Made by a program: the position numbers and the translations under genes. A DNA stretch of 64,000 nucleotides from positions 2,374,594 through 2,438,593 of the forward strand of contig BCKC01000009.1 of the NCBI GenBank assembly GCA_001600455.1, in the 5' to 3' direction. The first letter of the stretch is position 1, and each line of letters opens with the position of its first letter. The DNA comes from Endocalyx cinctus (Eukaryota; Ascomycota; Sordariomycetes; Amphisphaeriales; Apiosporaceae). The notes beneath the pieces were generated by a model. It was not told the DNA's origin. It made no database searches and saw only the letters and a program-made list of their open reading frames with translations. Positions 37,014 to 47,700 of this stretch are shown one piece after another.

Positions 37014-37821
37014 TTAGACGCAGCGCAAGTCACCGGTTTCGTTGTCAAATGTGCAGTTATCGGCATAGTGGGTTGAATACTAAGTTCGAGGTTAATTCAG
37101 TTCGCTATCTAGTGGGCAAAGAGCAATGTGCTGGGTACAGTTTGAAACTTACATTGATAAATCCACCGTCGCCCTGGGTATAGAAAGCGTTCGGTGAAGT
37201 CATGTACATACAGTCATAGCTGTAGATTGCAAGTATAAAAAGTTAGCAATCATATATTCTAGTTACTTAGGTGATATCGACCATGTGCCGAAGCACGGTT
37301 AGGGTGGAGAAACATACTCGGTCTTCAAGATGCCCGACTTTAGCTTGACGCTCGTGAGACCGTCCACGCCAGCCGGGTCCTCGAGAGCGTAGGCCATGTT
37401 ATAGCAAATGGCGGCACGAAACTTCTCGGGATCCGGGTTGTTAGCCCACATGTCCGCCGTAGTCTGTTGGGTGAATGCTTCACGGGCCTAGATCGGTTTG
37501 TTTTGACATGGTTAGTTTTCAGTTTTATTCTTTGGTTTCATCACTATTCCTTTTTATTGCGAGATCCAAATGATTAAAAACAAATACACTCACATCGTCC
37601 CAGTCGGATATGTCCGAGATAAGTGCTCCTACCGCGTTGATAGCCTTTGTGGTCAGGGCGGTGGCGGCAGTGGTGGCAGCGGCTGTGACGATGGCCGTGA
37701 TAATTTCACGCTTTTCTACATCATCTCGGACCTCCAATTGCTGAGAAGTGACATCGATAGGCGAGGCGATAGAAAGGGTAGAGCTGAGGAGGCTCAAAAC
37801 GGCGACGGAACGGAACTGCAT
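37014..37821 (-). CDS. Small secreted protein, possibly of the DUF7888 type
   Basis: Four exons join in phase: 37821-37594, 37487-37318, 37219-37153 and 37079-37014, giving 176 residues. Residues 1-19 are a clear signal peptide (MQFRSVAVLSLLSSTLSIA), and a VEKR site near residue 37 suits Kex2-type propeptide cleavage. An unusually Ala/Thr-rich helical segment follows (IVTAAATTAATALTTKAINA). The C-terminal half has spaced Cys residues (AICYNMAY, YDCMYMTS, DNCTFDNE, LRCV), likely two disulfides. The layout resembles a family of secreted ascomycete proteins of unknown function that I associate with DUF7888; that assignment is from memory and unverified. All donors are GTRNGT-like (GTGAGT, GTATGT, GTAAGT) and every junction keeps frame. 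It sits intact between decayed genes, so an effector-like role is possible but not shown. Confidence 0.75.
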
Positions 37822-39359
37822 GGTGTCGGTGGTTTACTGTTTTTTTTTTTTTCTTAAAGAGCTAGTCGGAACGGATGATGGTAAAAAACGAATGGATAAT
37901 ATTAAAAAAGAGCGAGTGGATGAATGAATGAATGAATGAAGTAACGAAAGTACCGTGAGTTGGAAGACAACTTGAAAGGAAGGAAATGCTGGGAGCGATA
38001 GTGGGTAAAGAAGAGAGAAAAAAAAAAGAGAATTAATTCATGTTCGACATGATGTTTATATAATTATTTTCAGTGCCGTTGGAACGTTTGTGATCATTAG
38101 TCAAGGGGCTCTATGATGGAGCGGCGACAAGAGCGGAAACCCGCATATGCCTCATGGAGTCGATATCGTGCTTAAGATCATGCCGACTCCCGAGCACGGC
38201 GGGGAGGAAGATTGTACGACAGGATCCACCGCATAAGCCTGTTGGGCTGTGTATTCCCACTTCCCCACTGACCATGAAACTATATCCATCGGAAAGTGGG
38301 ATAAAGTTGGCTGTCGCAGATGTGTAAATGTGAAGCTCGACTGACGGATAGGGCTCTAGAGTGTAAAGTATTTATTCACTGCGATGTTGGGATGATGGAC
38401 AGGGTTATGCTGTAATAAATGCTACACTAGTGTACATCGAATATACTAACTTAGACCCTGTCTTGGTATGGCGCCACACCCGCATTCGGCTGAACAAGAC
38501 CCAGCAAGGGTATCATGGAGTGTTGCCGCAAGATAGCCGCAAGGGAAGATAATCTTAAACGTCTATCTCTACATACTATCCTACAAAAACAACCCACGCA
38601 GAATTCATTATGAATTATAAATATATACAATGTTTACTTAAATATAAGTTAGTTCCAAAAAAAAAAAAAAAAAAACCCTGACACGAGTTGCATGTTATAA
38701 ATACTTTGATAAAAGTTTTTTCGTATTAGTTACTCAATCTTTATAAATATCTGCCATCGCATCATAACGCCTATCAGACGAAGTCAAATATAGAAACTGT
38801 AATATTAAATAACAGGAATATTGGTGTTCTCAACTCTCCAGAATTTCCCGCTTAGGGATATATATAGGTGAATCGTACTTACCCCTGCCAAGTTCATCAA
38901 TGTACACGTGTAGACCTTGATGAAATGGGTCAAGATCTCCACCTAACACGAAGTTTATACTCTGGGCCAATTGAAAGCTTTTTACCAAAACCAAGTTTTT
39001 TTACTTGAACCCCTTTATCGAAAATTTCATGACAAGGGTTTCACATGGCACTTCGACCCTGTTTAAATCGTTACGAATTGACCTAGTATAATATTTAAGT
39101 AAATCAATACGTAATCAACTTTAAGCTATCTAGGCATTGAAACCTCGAGCCAAGATCCGAGCTTTTTTTTTTTTTTTTTTTAGCTATAGGATAAAGTAGA
39201 CTTGGTCACGACAAAAGGCACATATAGACTATCCTTTGTATCCATCTCCTCCTTAGTTTCCTTATACTCCTTACGAGGGTGAAGACCCTTTTTTGGTTAT
39301 ACTCTTCCACGACAACATGATTAAGGATGCCTTTTCATAAATTTTGATTTTATATATAA
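37822..39359. other. AT-rich intergenic region
   Basis: It contains the promoter of the small secreted protein, with a (GAAT)n run near 37920-37940. There is an A run at 38657-38676 and a T run at 39163-39181. No gene is supported. Confidence 0.5.
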
Positions 39360-41049
39360 CAGTGGCAATGTCACGGCATGGCATAGTGCAAATGTGCCAT
39401 CGCACACGTCAGTAGAGTACTCCTTAGCAATTCAGTTCCTCAACTTGACCGCGACTCAAGAATCTACACCGAACGCGCGTAGCGGCTAATAAATAGCTAC
39501 GTCCCCCGGATCGATAGAGAGCGCGCGAGCCAACTTCTCAACCAAAGATTCCAACACAACGTCCGCCTTCTTCTCTGCGCTCGCGTCCCGAAACCGCGCC
39601 GCGTAGTTAGACTTTTGGGTATTATTAGTCACGTCGTCGCCGTGTTGAACGCACGCTGAGCATATCGAAGAGGGACGACCGCATGAACTGCGGTGGTTCG
39701 AGACCGCGGGTGAAGAAGTCGGCGGGCTTGCCGATTCCCCATGATGATTTGGCCCGAGCCCGAACGGGGATTTTCCGGATCGCAGAACACGTGTAGTGCG
39801 GCTAAGACGTCTTCCTCCCCTATTTCTCCGAGTTCTCGTAAGTCCGTCGAGAACTTCTCACGAAGCCCTTTCGTCTCCGCTATCACGCCGATGTCACGAA
39901 CTACCCCAAGGTCGATAGACGCGGCCCTCCGACCGTCGAGACGACGATACCGAGCAAGGCCATCCTGGAATGTGCACCCGGCAGCGTAGTTTGCTTGACT
40001 GGCATTTTCGATAATGCCCGAGGCGCATGAAAGCAATATAAAGAATTCCATATTTGTAGGCAGAAGATCATGAAGGTTCCACGATGTTTTCACTCTGGAT
40101 CTCCGTGTTTCTTTCCACTGCATATACGTCATATTTCTAAACGTAGAGTCCTGCGGTCGTCGGAATATGCTTAGGGTTAGGTTAGGTAGACCCGAACAGG
40201 CGTGTACTTGCACCGAGAACCATCGATGCATTTATACATCACTTGATAGGGAGTATGCAGTTATTTGAAAGAAGGGCTCGTAGCTCCTCGGTGACTGCCA
40301 CGTTACATATTGGCGTCATGACAGTACCTCCTTGCTGGTTGAGATCTTTCACAATTTTTCTAACTTCGGATGTAGATGCCCTGCCAGATCTCGAAGGGAT
40401 AATCAAATCTTTTGCCCCTTAGGTTGCCATCCATCTAAGTATAGATCGTCCGATTCCACCTAAGCCACCATCAACGATGCTTAGGGTTAGGTCATTATGG
40501 AAGATACGTGACTTGTGACGAAGGATTAGGTGTTTCTGATACACATAGGTTGTTAGCATGCGCATTACCTTGGTGTGACACGCAGGGAGAAAGCCGTAAT
40601 TACCTTGTTCAGTGCCATCGAGTTTAATCACCACCCTATCAGTGTTTTTACCGCTCTGAAAGTAACGGAAGCCTTCCTCAATAGCAGAAACCTTATATGC
40701 ATGGACTAGATTCGGTGGAGGAGCTTCCCGGAGTCGAATAACTTATGATGTCTTTAAATTTAAACAACTTACTCACAATCTCAGGGCGAGTAATTAGAAT
40801 ATGACGGATGCCGACGGCGGAGGAGGAAATATTCTTGGCGAACCCTTCCATAGGTAAGGGTGAGTTAGTGAGGATATCGGCCTTGCCAACTTCCACGAAT
40901 TGCCCATACGGTGCGAGGAATTCCCACAAATTGAGCAGACCGTCTCCTCCTAGCGGGTTCAAAGCGATATTAACGCCAGAATCGCTAATCAGACGCATGA
41001 GACCTAGGGCTTTATACTCGCATCCCACGCCAAGAACCCATACCCCCAT
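39360..41049 (-). pseudogene. Decayed partial polyketide synthase (ER-KR-ACP relic)
   Basis: The minus strand encodes, in order, the C-terminal part of a highly reducing PKS. ER pieces at 41049-40640 include NIALNPLGGDGL, FLAPYGQFVEVGKADIL and GFRYFQSGKNTDRVVIKL. KR pieces include LSIVDGGLGGIGRSILRWM near 40480-40420 and SQANYAAGCTFQDGLARY near 40000-39950. An ACP start (VEKLARALSID) lies near 39540-39500. The ACP then hits TAG where Gln would fit, and FGVDS is followed by another stop and by VAVKLRN-stop in place of the usual VAVELRNW. E-to-K and W-to-stop are both G-to-A changes. Frames shift between domains, and KS, AT, DH and MT are absent. It lies on the same strand as, and about 4 kb beyond the 3' end of, the intact PKS. 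Confidence 0.8.
39368..39390. repeat. Left arm of a ~22-base inverted repeat flanking the PKS relic
   Basis: The motif beginning ATGTCACGGCATGGCA recurs in inverted orientation near 41480-41502, with about one mismatch over the first 22 bases. The two arms bracket the decayed PKS. Flanks do not match beyond this core, so it may be the edge of an inserted element or coincidence. Confidence 0.35.
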
Positions 41050-42196
41050 AGGTTTTTTATGAAAAAAAAAAAAAAAAAGTAGCTTATATGTATTTTATGT
41101 ATTAAGTTTAAATTATTTTTCTTAATATATATATATTGTAGGAAATTTTTAGAATATGTATTTTTTCGTGGGAATTTCATAAATCTTTTTTATTTAATGT
41201 ACAAAAACTTATAAGATTTGCTAAGCCCCCATAGGAGGATCGTGGAAACCTATGAGAACCTATCGTAAATGTGATGGCACATACGATATATTAAGGCAAT
41301 GCTCAAAGTAATCGGTATATTTATCGAAGATCCTAAAGTTGAAGAAGAAGGGAAAGTACTAAGTAACTAAAGTATTCTAAAAAGGTACAAATAATTACCA
41401 TTGTGTGGCAGGTGCCACTAACCTTCAGCTGGCCCCACCTGGAGTACAGTCCCACTTAAAGTATGTATATTACCATGCACTGTGCCATGCCGTGACATAA
41501 AATATGTCTATTAGAAGAAATATGCTATTGTAAGTATGGTTGAAAATATATTTTTCTAATATTAAGAAATAGATATATTAGATTAGGCTTAGTATGCAGC
41601 TGCAAGGCAGCTGTCAAAAATCAAAGTGCAGATAGTAAGACTCCTAAATTAGTGCCCTACTTCCTAAGATATATTATACTTCCAGGCATATTGATTAGTC
41701 TTTTTTCTTTCTTTTTCATCTTCATTAACTTTTGCTATACGCCTTGCTATTAGAATCTCGCTGCAACCAAGGATTGGTTCTATTTGATGTAGTCTCATAG
41801 TGCGTTAGGAGAAGATAGTCATTCAAGATTCTCCATTAGTTCCTTTTTTCCTTCCTTTTTCGTTGCGTTGTGACGTGATAATGGGATTATCAAGCTTGTA
41901 GTTACCTTGGCGAACTGTTTAACTTAGCTTAAGGAATGTAAAGATTTTCGTAGACCAGAAATTACCTATCAGAGCTCCCTTGATATCATTCGAATAGAAG
42001 TTGCTCTCTTAGGCTAGATATTTCGCAAGAGATACGTTCTGATGACCCAGCACAGTTGTAGCCATATCTTAATTCAATGCACTGCTCAGGCCACGTGGGC
42101 GGAATCTGTTGTCGCCGGTATTTAAAGGGAGAAGACTAATCAGATTCTTGAGACAGGGGCAAAAGTATCTCTGTGTGTGGGTGTATGTTCAACTTG
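41050..42196. other. Very AT-rich intergenic region
   Basis: No gene is supported. It starts with an A run (about 41061-41077) at the truncation point of the PKS relic and includes the right arm of the inverted repeat at 41480-41502. Confidence 0.5.
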
Positions 42197-42431
42197 ATAT
42201 GGTTGAGACGGTGTCTGATAGGGTATTTCGTGTTTTAGTCTTGCAAGCTATTGGAGGCTTATGTCGAAGATGAGACTTGCATTTAAACTTGTATGTTGAC
42301 TTATTCGGCAGCTGACATAACGATCACTGCGTGTTATCTACATTTCTCCAATGACTGAAAATTGACAGTTGACTAAAAGGCAATTTAAGAAATGCGATAC
42401 ATCATTAATAGTATACTAGTTCACTATAACA
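42197..42431. repeat. Dispersed subtelomeric repeat, internal copy
   Basis: About 235 bases are nearly identical, in the same orientation, to 63550-63787 beside the telomere. Differences by eye are mostly transitions (such as GAG/AAG, GGG/GGA, AAAC/AAAT) plus one 4-base indel. Both copies end in TATAACA. The repeat has no coding frame. It may be a solo LTR or a subtelomeric element. Confidence 0.85.
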
Positions 42432-42879
42432 GCCCATTATACAACGGAAATCTGGCAGTTCCACAATTCCTTTCCGGATTGGAACCTGAGCAACCTGCTG
42501 CTTTAAGGTGGGGCCTCAGGGAGTAAGCTGAGCTGGCCTAAGCTGGCCTGAGCCGGCCTAAGCCGCCCCTGAGCCCTCCCTAAGCCGCCCTTATATCGAC
42601 TGAGCTAAGCTCCGCGAACGGAGACGGCTTGCCCGATTGACAAGTTCCAAAAATGGATATAGTCCATAGTTATGGCATAGAGCCGATTTTGTCTTATATT
42701 ACAATGCCAAATATAGCTTTACGCTTCACGAAGTTGAAAAGCTGAAAGTCATTTCAAACTTTTTTAATCTGAAGTTTCTTTCAGGTCCATATTTGCTATG
42801 TAACTAATAAAAATTCGTAAATCACTTATTCCTACCTTTGATACATAAAAAAACATATTTACAAAAATTAGTTACATAC
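42432..42879. repeat. Intergenic region with a degenerate 10-base tandem array
   Basis: At about 42531-42590 five to six head-to-tail copies of a 10-base unit close to AGCYGGCCTR occur, degenerating toward the right. This GC-rich patch stands out in otherwise AT-rich DNA. No gene is supported in the rest. Confidence 0.5.
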
Positions 42880-42990
42880 TAGTCTCGGATATCCCGTCTT
42901 ATAATGTCCTAAAAGAGCACGTTCTAACAATTCCTTAGCTTCGGCTTATTTCCCTTGATCTCTATAAAGGAGACCCAGGTTACCAACCGG
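42880..42990 (-). pseudogene. TPR-repeat fragment (minus strand)
   Basis: The minus strand encodes one tetratricopeptide unit, NLGLLYRDQGK, then a TAA stop, then AEAKELLERALLG. The stop lies where the consensus has Gln, consistent with CAA to TAA. This unit type is typical of fungal NLR-like and kinesin-light-chain-like TPR proteins. Nothing else of the gene remains. Confidence 0.5.
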
Positions 42991-42995
42991 CCTGA

Positions 42996-43388
42996 ATGTT
43001 AACGTGTGATCGGGCCCGAGTGGAAAGGAGAAAGCATGGGGTTCTTTCTGTTAATAACCTAGGCATCCTTTACCGTGACCAGGGCAAGCTCAAGGAAGCG
43101 GAAGATATGTACTTACGGGCGCTGCGAGGCTACGAGAATAAGGCAATTGTTCAGTTGAATCAGAATCTTTCGGATAGTACGCGGTCTTTGGCGGATGCCA
43201 CCATCGCCGCTGTTATCTCACTGAGCGTCGTGGCCATAGTTTCGAATGACACTGCTGCTATGTCTGCCCATGCGGCAGGCTTACGGGAGATCATACGTTT
43301 ACGTGGAGGTGCATGTGGCTTTCGTGGTAACCCTCAGTTACTGGTGGTGCTCTCTCGGTTAGTTCTGTCCCGGTGGAACGTTGACTAA
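42996..43388 (+). pseudogene. Chimeric relic: TPR unit joined to a fungal regulator fragment
   Basis: One plus-strand frame of 130 codons first encodes a TPR unit (NNLGILYRDQGKLKEAEDMY) and then switches to a stretch like the central part of Fungal_trans_2-type regulators (ATIAAVISLSVVAIVSND, then HAAGLREIIRLRGG). The two families are not normally fused and both parts are truncated, so this looks like rearranged debris. Its TPR unit lies inverted with respect to the TPR fragment on the minus strand just to the left. Confidence 0.45.
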
Positions 43389-44724
43389 GAAGTTGTTGTG
43401 ATTGATGAAGATGTAGTCTTTGTTAAGCATCTGTGTGAGCAAGATGGATTCGATTTTATTCTTCATGAACCCCTTCATTTCTTTATCCACTCTCCTCCGA
43501 GAGCCGTAATCTGGATTAACGTTGTCCGAACCATCTGGAGATGTGTTCGGTGTTTTTGTAAAGCCTGGACGCTAGCTTGACATGTCGGGCTGTTCCCATA
43601 ATACTGTGTAGCTACATAATAACGGTTAGCAGATCTATGTGTCAGTCACATTACTCATGAGAACTACGCAGTACAGTGACTCGACGTGCCTGTTAGATCA
43701 AACCAGCATCTTTTAACTCAGAAAATAATTATTCAACAATGGGATCTTACCTGAGAAAACATGAAGGCGGAAAAAATAAGATGACTGACAGATGAAACTT
43801 ACGCACGTTTGGCTCACTAATACGACATCCCAATCTCGGCTAGACTGTGAGATCCGTTGTGGGCCGGAGAAACCGGCCAGCCGGCTGGCTCGGGATTGTG
43901 GGTTCGGCGACTTACCGCCGAAAGGAGAAAGTAGTCAGGTATCTGCTGAAAACGACACGGGTTTAGATTAATACACAATAAAAATGATGAATAAGTATAG
44001 TTAATTGAACATACTCTTTTAATTCCTAGAATGAGCTCTTCAAGTCGCATAAATATAACTGCTATGGTGGTGGACATTATGTGTTAGAATACGAGCTTCA
44101 GGAAATATGGTGAAATTGACGTACGAACCGTTGTTTGACTAGCCGTCAGAATAGTTTAATAGATAGAAGAAAATACGAGAAATAGACAAATCACCAAGCG
44201 AAGCCTAACCACTAATTATATATAACCATGATAATTCCCCGACCTTTTGGGAGAGGAATCATCACACCATCATTAGCTAATTGATAACATATTTCTCAAT
44301 ACATATAATCGTACTACCAGAGCCCACTCAACAATATGGGTAAGTGAAAGTGCGATGTTGTAAGTTGTGAACCCTGTACCTAAATACCCTTACAAGAAAG
44401 GTTCAGGTGTCCTAAGGGACAATGCATCATTATCAAAGTTTAATGGCGAAACGATATAATATTACAATAAAGTATCGGAAATGATGGCAGAAAAGGGGGG
44501 TGGGCTAGCGATGGGAATCGCTGCGCACGTTAGTTACACCTTGTCGATACGATACAATTAGAGAATGACTGGAAATCTCCAATTTTATACATTGGTAGAG
44601 TCTCATTAATAGGAAAGCTAAACTGTACAGTAATAGTACAGAAATATGCGTGCACCATCATAACTCCTACCAAATTTAAGTATGTTCTAGTTACGACAAG
44701 CCATTAACCTGCCCGTAATTACTC
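43389..44724. other. AT-rich intergenic region downstream of the PKS gene
   Basis: No gene is supported. A perfect 14-base palindrome (GCCAGCCGGCTGGC) lies near 43876-43889. The right end should hold the 3' UTR of the PKS gene. Confidence 0.45.
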
Positions 44725-47700
44725 CTACCTCTCTTCTGTTCGTTCTGCTACCAAGTCTCCAACTGCAGTGATAGATATGCCTGATCCCACAATTTCAAAT
44801 ACTGCAACCGATGCGCTGAAGTCGCGCCGTACCCAATTACGCAATTCGACTGCCATCAAGGAGTCAACTCCGTAATTGGAGAGAGGCTGTGATTCATCAA
44901 TTTCACTCTTGTCTATTCCAAGTGCTCGCGCGAGTCTCACCACCAATGCTGCGGAGACGACACTCGCGCGCGACTTGGACCCCGATGCGAGCCGAAACAA
45001 CAAGCCTAGATTCTCCTGGTTATCACTCTGGTCTTGTTGCATGTCCGCCTTATTTCCCGTCGCTGCGGCCACCGCGAACCCTGCGAGGAGCGGGTTAGTT
45101 TCAAAAGCAGCGGGTGGCGCCCCGTTATCGCGTATATCCACGGGGGTGATAGCACCAACAAGTAACTGGTTGTTCTTGGGATACTGGGTTGATCGTGATA
45201 TACTCGGGTCGCAATATACGTCAAGCAAGGCCAACATATCCGCCGTTTTGACAGGTTTCATGTCACGAGCATTGCCACGGTTACGGCGATAGTCAGCTCG
45301 CTCCGAGACGATCCCGGCATCGGACATCCAGCCAAGATCGAGGCTGATAGACAATTTCCCGATGCCAAGATTAGCTCGATAGCGCGCCAGTGAGTCTTGG
45401 AATGTGCATCCACCGGCATAGTTCGCTTGTGCCAGGCTACCGTAGATACCTGACAGCGAAGAGAGGAGGATAAAGAAGTCCATGTTGCGAGGGAGTTGTT
45501 CATGCAAGTTCCAAGATGAGCTGACCTTTGATGATATTGTCCGCTCCCACTGAGAATGCGTCATCCCCTCAAATACGGCATCTTGTAGTACCATGGCCGC
45601 GTTGATACAACCTTTGATAGGTGGGATGCCAGCGTCAGCACAATTCCGAAGCGCTGCTTGAAGTTCGATTGCTGATCCCGCATCGCATTTTGGAGTTAGA
45701 ACACGAACCCCCCTGTTACGAAGCTCCGATACCATATCCACCGCGGACTTGGATGATAGGCTAGACCTTGAAGGTACTAGAAGGTTCTTTGCGCCCTTAT
45801 CTGACATCCACTTTATGATTTCGCGACCCAAGCCACCAAGACCACCCACCACCGCATATGTAGCATTAGGATCAAAAACCCAGCTACTTCTCTTAGTCAT
45901 AAATTTCTGGTAGAATAGTTTAGCTACAAACCCTAATCAAACAAGCGCGTGTCGAGTACTTACAGGAATAACACAATCACGAGTGATATCGATAATGATG
46001 CGGCCAGTATTTTTCCCGCTCTGCATGTAGCGAAAAGCCTCCTCGACTTTACCAGCTGGATAAATATGCAAGGGAGTTGGTCTAGAGATCTTGCCTTGAT
46101 CAACAAGATTGATAACCTCTTGAACAAGGTGCCGCGTTAGAGGAACATTGGTCTGGGCGATATGATGAATGTCAACCGCACAAAATGAGACATTTCGTGC
46201 GAAGTATGCCATAGGCAAAGATGTATTTTCCTGAATGTCCATTTTCCCAATCTCGATGAAACGGCCGTACGGGGCGATGCACTCCCAGGTGGCTTGCAGC
46301 CCGCCTCCAGAAAGCGAGTTGAGGACAACGTCAACACCTACACCCTTGGTCATACGCATAATTCCTTGAGCAAATGAGGTATCTCTGCTATAGAATATAT
46401 GGTCGGCAGCGAGCCCAAAGGTATCTATCAGCAACTTCTTCTTCTGATCGAATCCGACGGTTGCAAAAATCTCCGCCCCTATTTGCTTTGCAATCCATAC
46501 GGCCATCTGCCCAGTGCTACCCGCGGCGGAGTGAATGAGAACTTTTTCTCCTCTTTTAAGCCGCGCGAGATTCATGAGGGCGTGATATGCAGTCATTCCA
46601 GGATTAATGGCTGCGACTGCATCATGAAATGAGACCGAGTCCGGAATCTTGAATACAGCTTCCGCTGGCGCTCGTGGGTAGGTACGCATGCAGCCGGGGA
46701 TGACCATACAGACGCGGTTTCCGGGTTGGAAATCGGCGTGCGTCCCTACTCGGGTGACAATACCAGCACACTCGAAACCCAGTTTTTCTTGACCTAGTCG
46801 ACCGAGCGCAATGAAAACGTCACGAAAGGATACAGGCCACGCCTTGGCTTCAATTTCTATCTCTCCAGGCCGGAGATCATTATGGCCATTTGTCTTGCCA
46901 GGATATTCAACATCCTCTATGAAACGAAGAGTGTCCAGCATCCCGGGCGTCGCAAAATTCAATTCTAGTGGGGGCCCCGGTAACCATGGCTCGTTGTAAA
47001 GCCTTGGTTGGACAAGTGCAAGCCTCTCCTCTTCAATTTCCGATGCATGAACCATGCGGCCGACGGAGAGATGCCCTCCACGTACAGCAAATTCGAATTC
47101 AGGATAAGACTCCGTATCAGTTCTATAAAAACAGAATCCGATAACCTGTGACACGAAATGCGCGTACAGAGATGCTGTCCGCTTTTCAGCACCCAGGGTC
47201 TCAATAGCTAAGGTTACAACGTGCTTTTCTGGGTTTTCCGACCGGATGACGCGTAGAAAACCGGTGGCTACACTGTAGTGTGGCGAAATTCCCATGTCTC
47301 CTCCAAGGCTGGGAGCTGTAACCCATAGTAAGCGTTGTGTCTTCTGGATAGATTTTTGGATATTTCTGAAGCTATCCTCTGTAATTGTAGATAAACGCGG
47401 TGTGCCTATTTCCAATAGTGATACGACCACGTCAGAGTCAAACTCAGTCCTTTCGGCTATCTTGTCGAGATATTCAAGTTGAAGGTTATTCCACCTCATG
47501 CTCAAACTTTTGGCCACTTCTATCTGAACTGGCTCCATTGAATCAATGAGAAGAACTAATTTGGGGTTGGATTCGTCAGTACTACCCTCTTCTTGTCCTG
47601 TGCCGTTTATAGTTTTAGAATGCTCTTTAACGGCTGTGGATATCATCAAGCTAATATCGTCTTGCATTCTCAGGCACATATCGAGCCCTGAAAACCCAGC

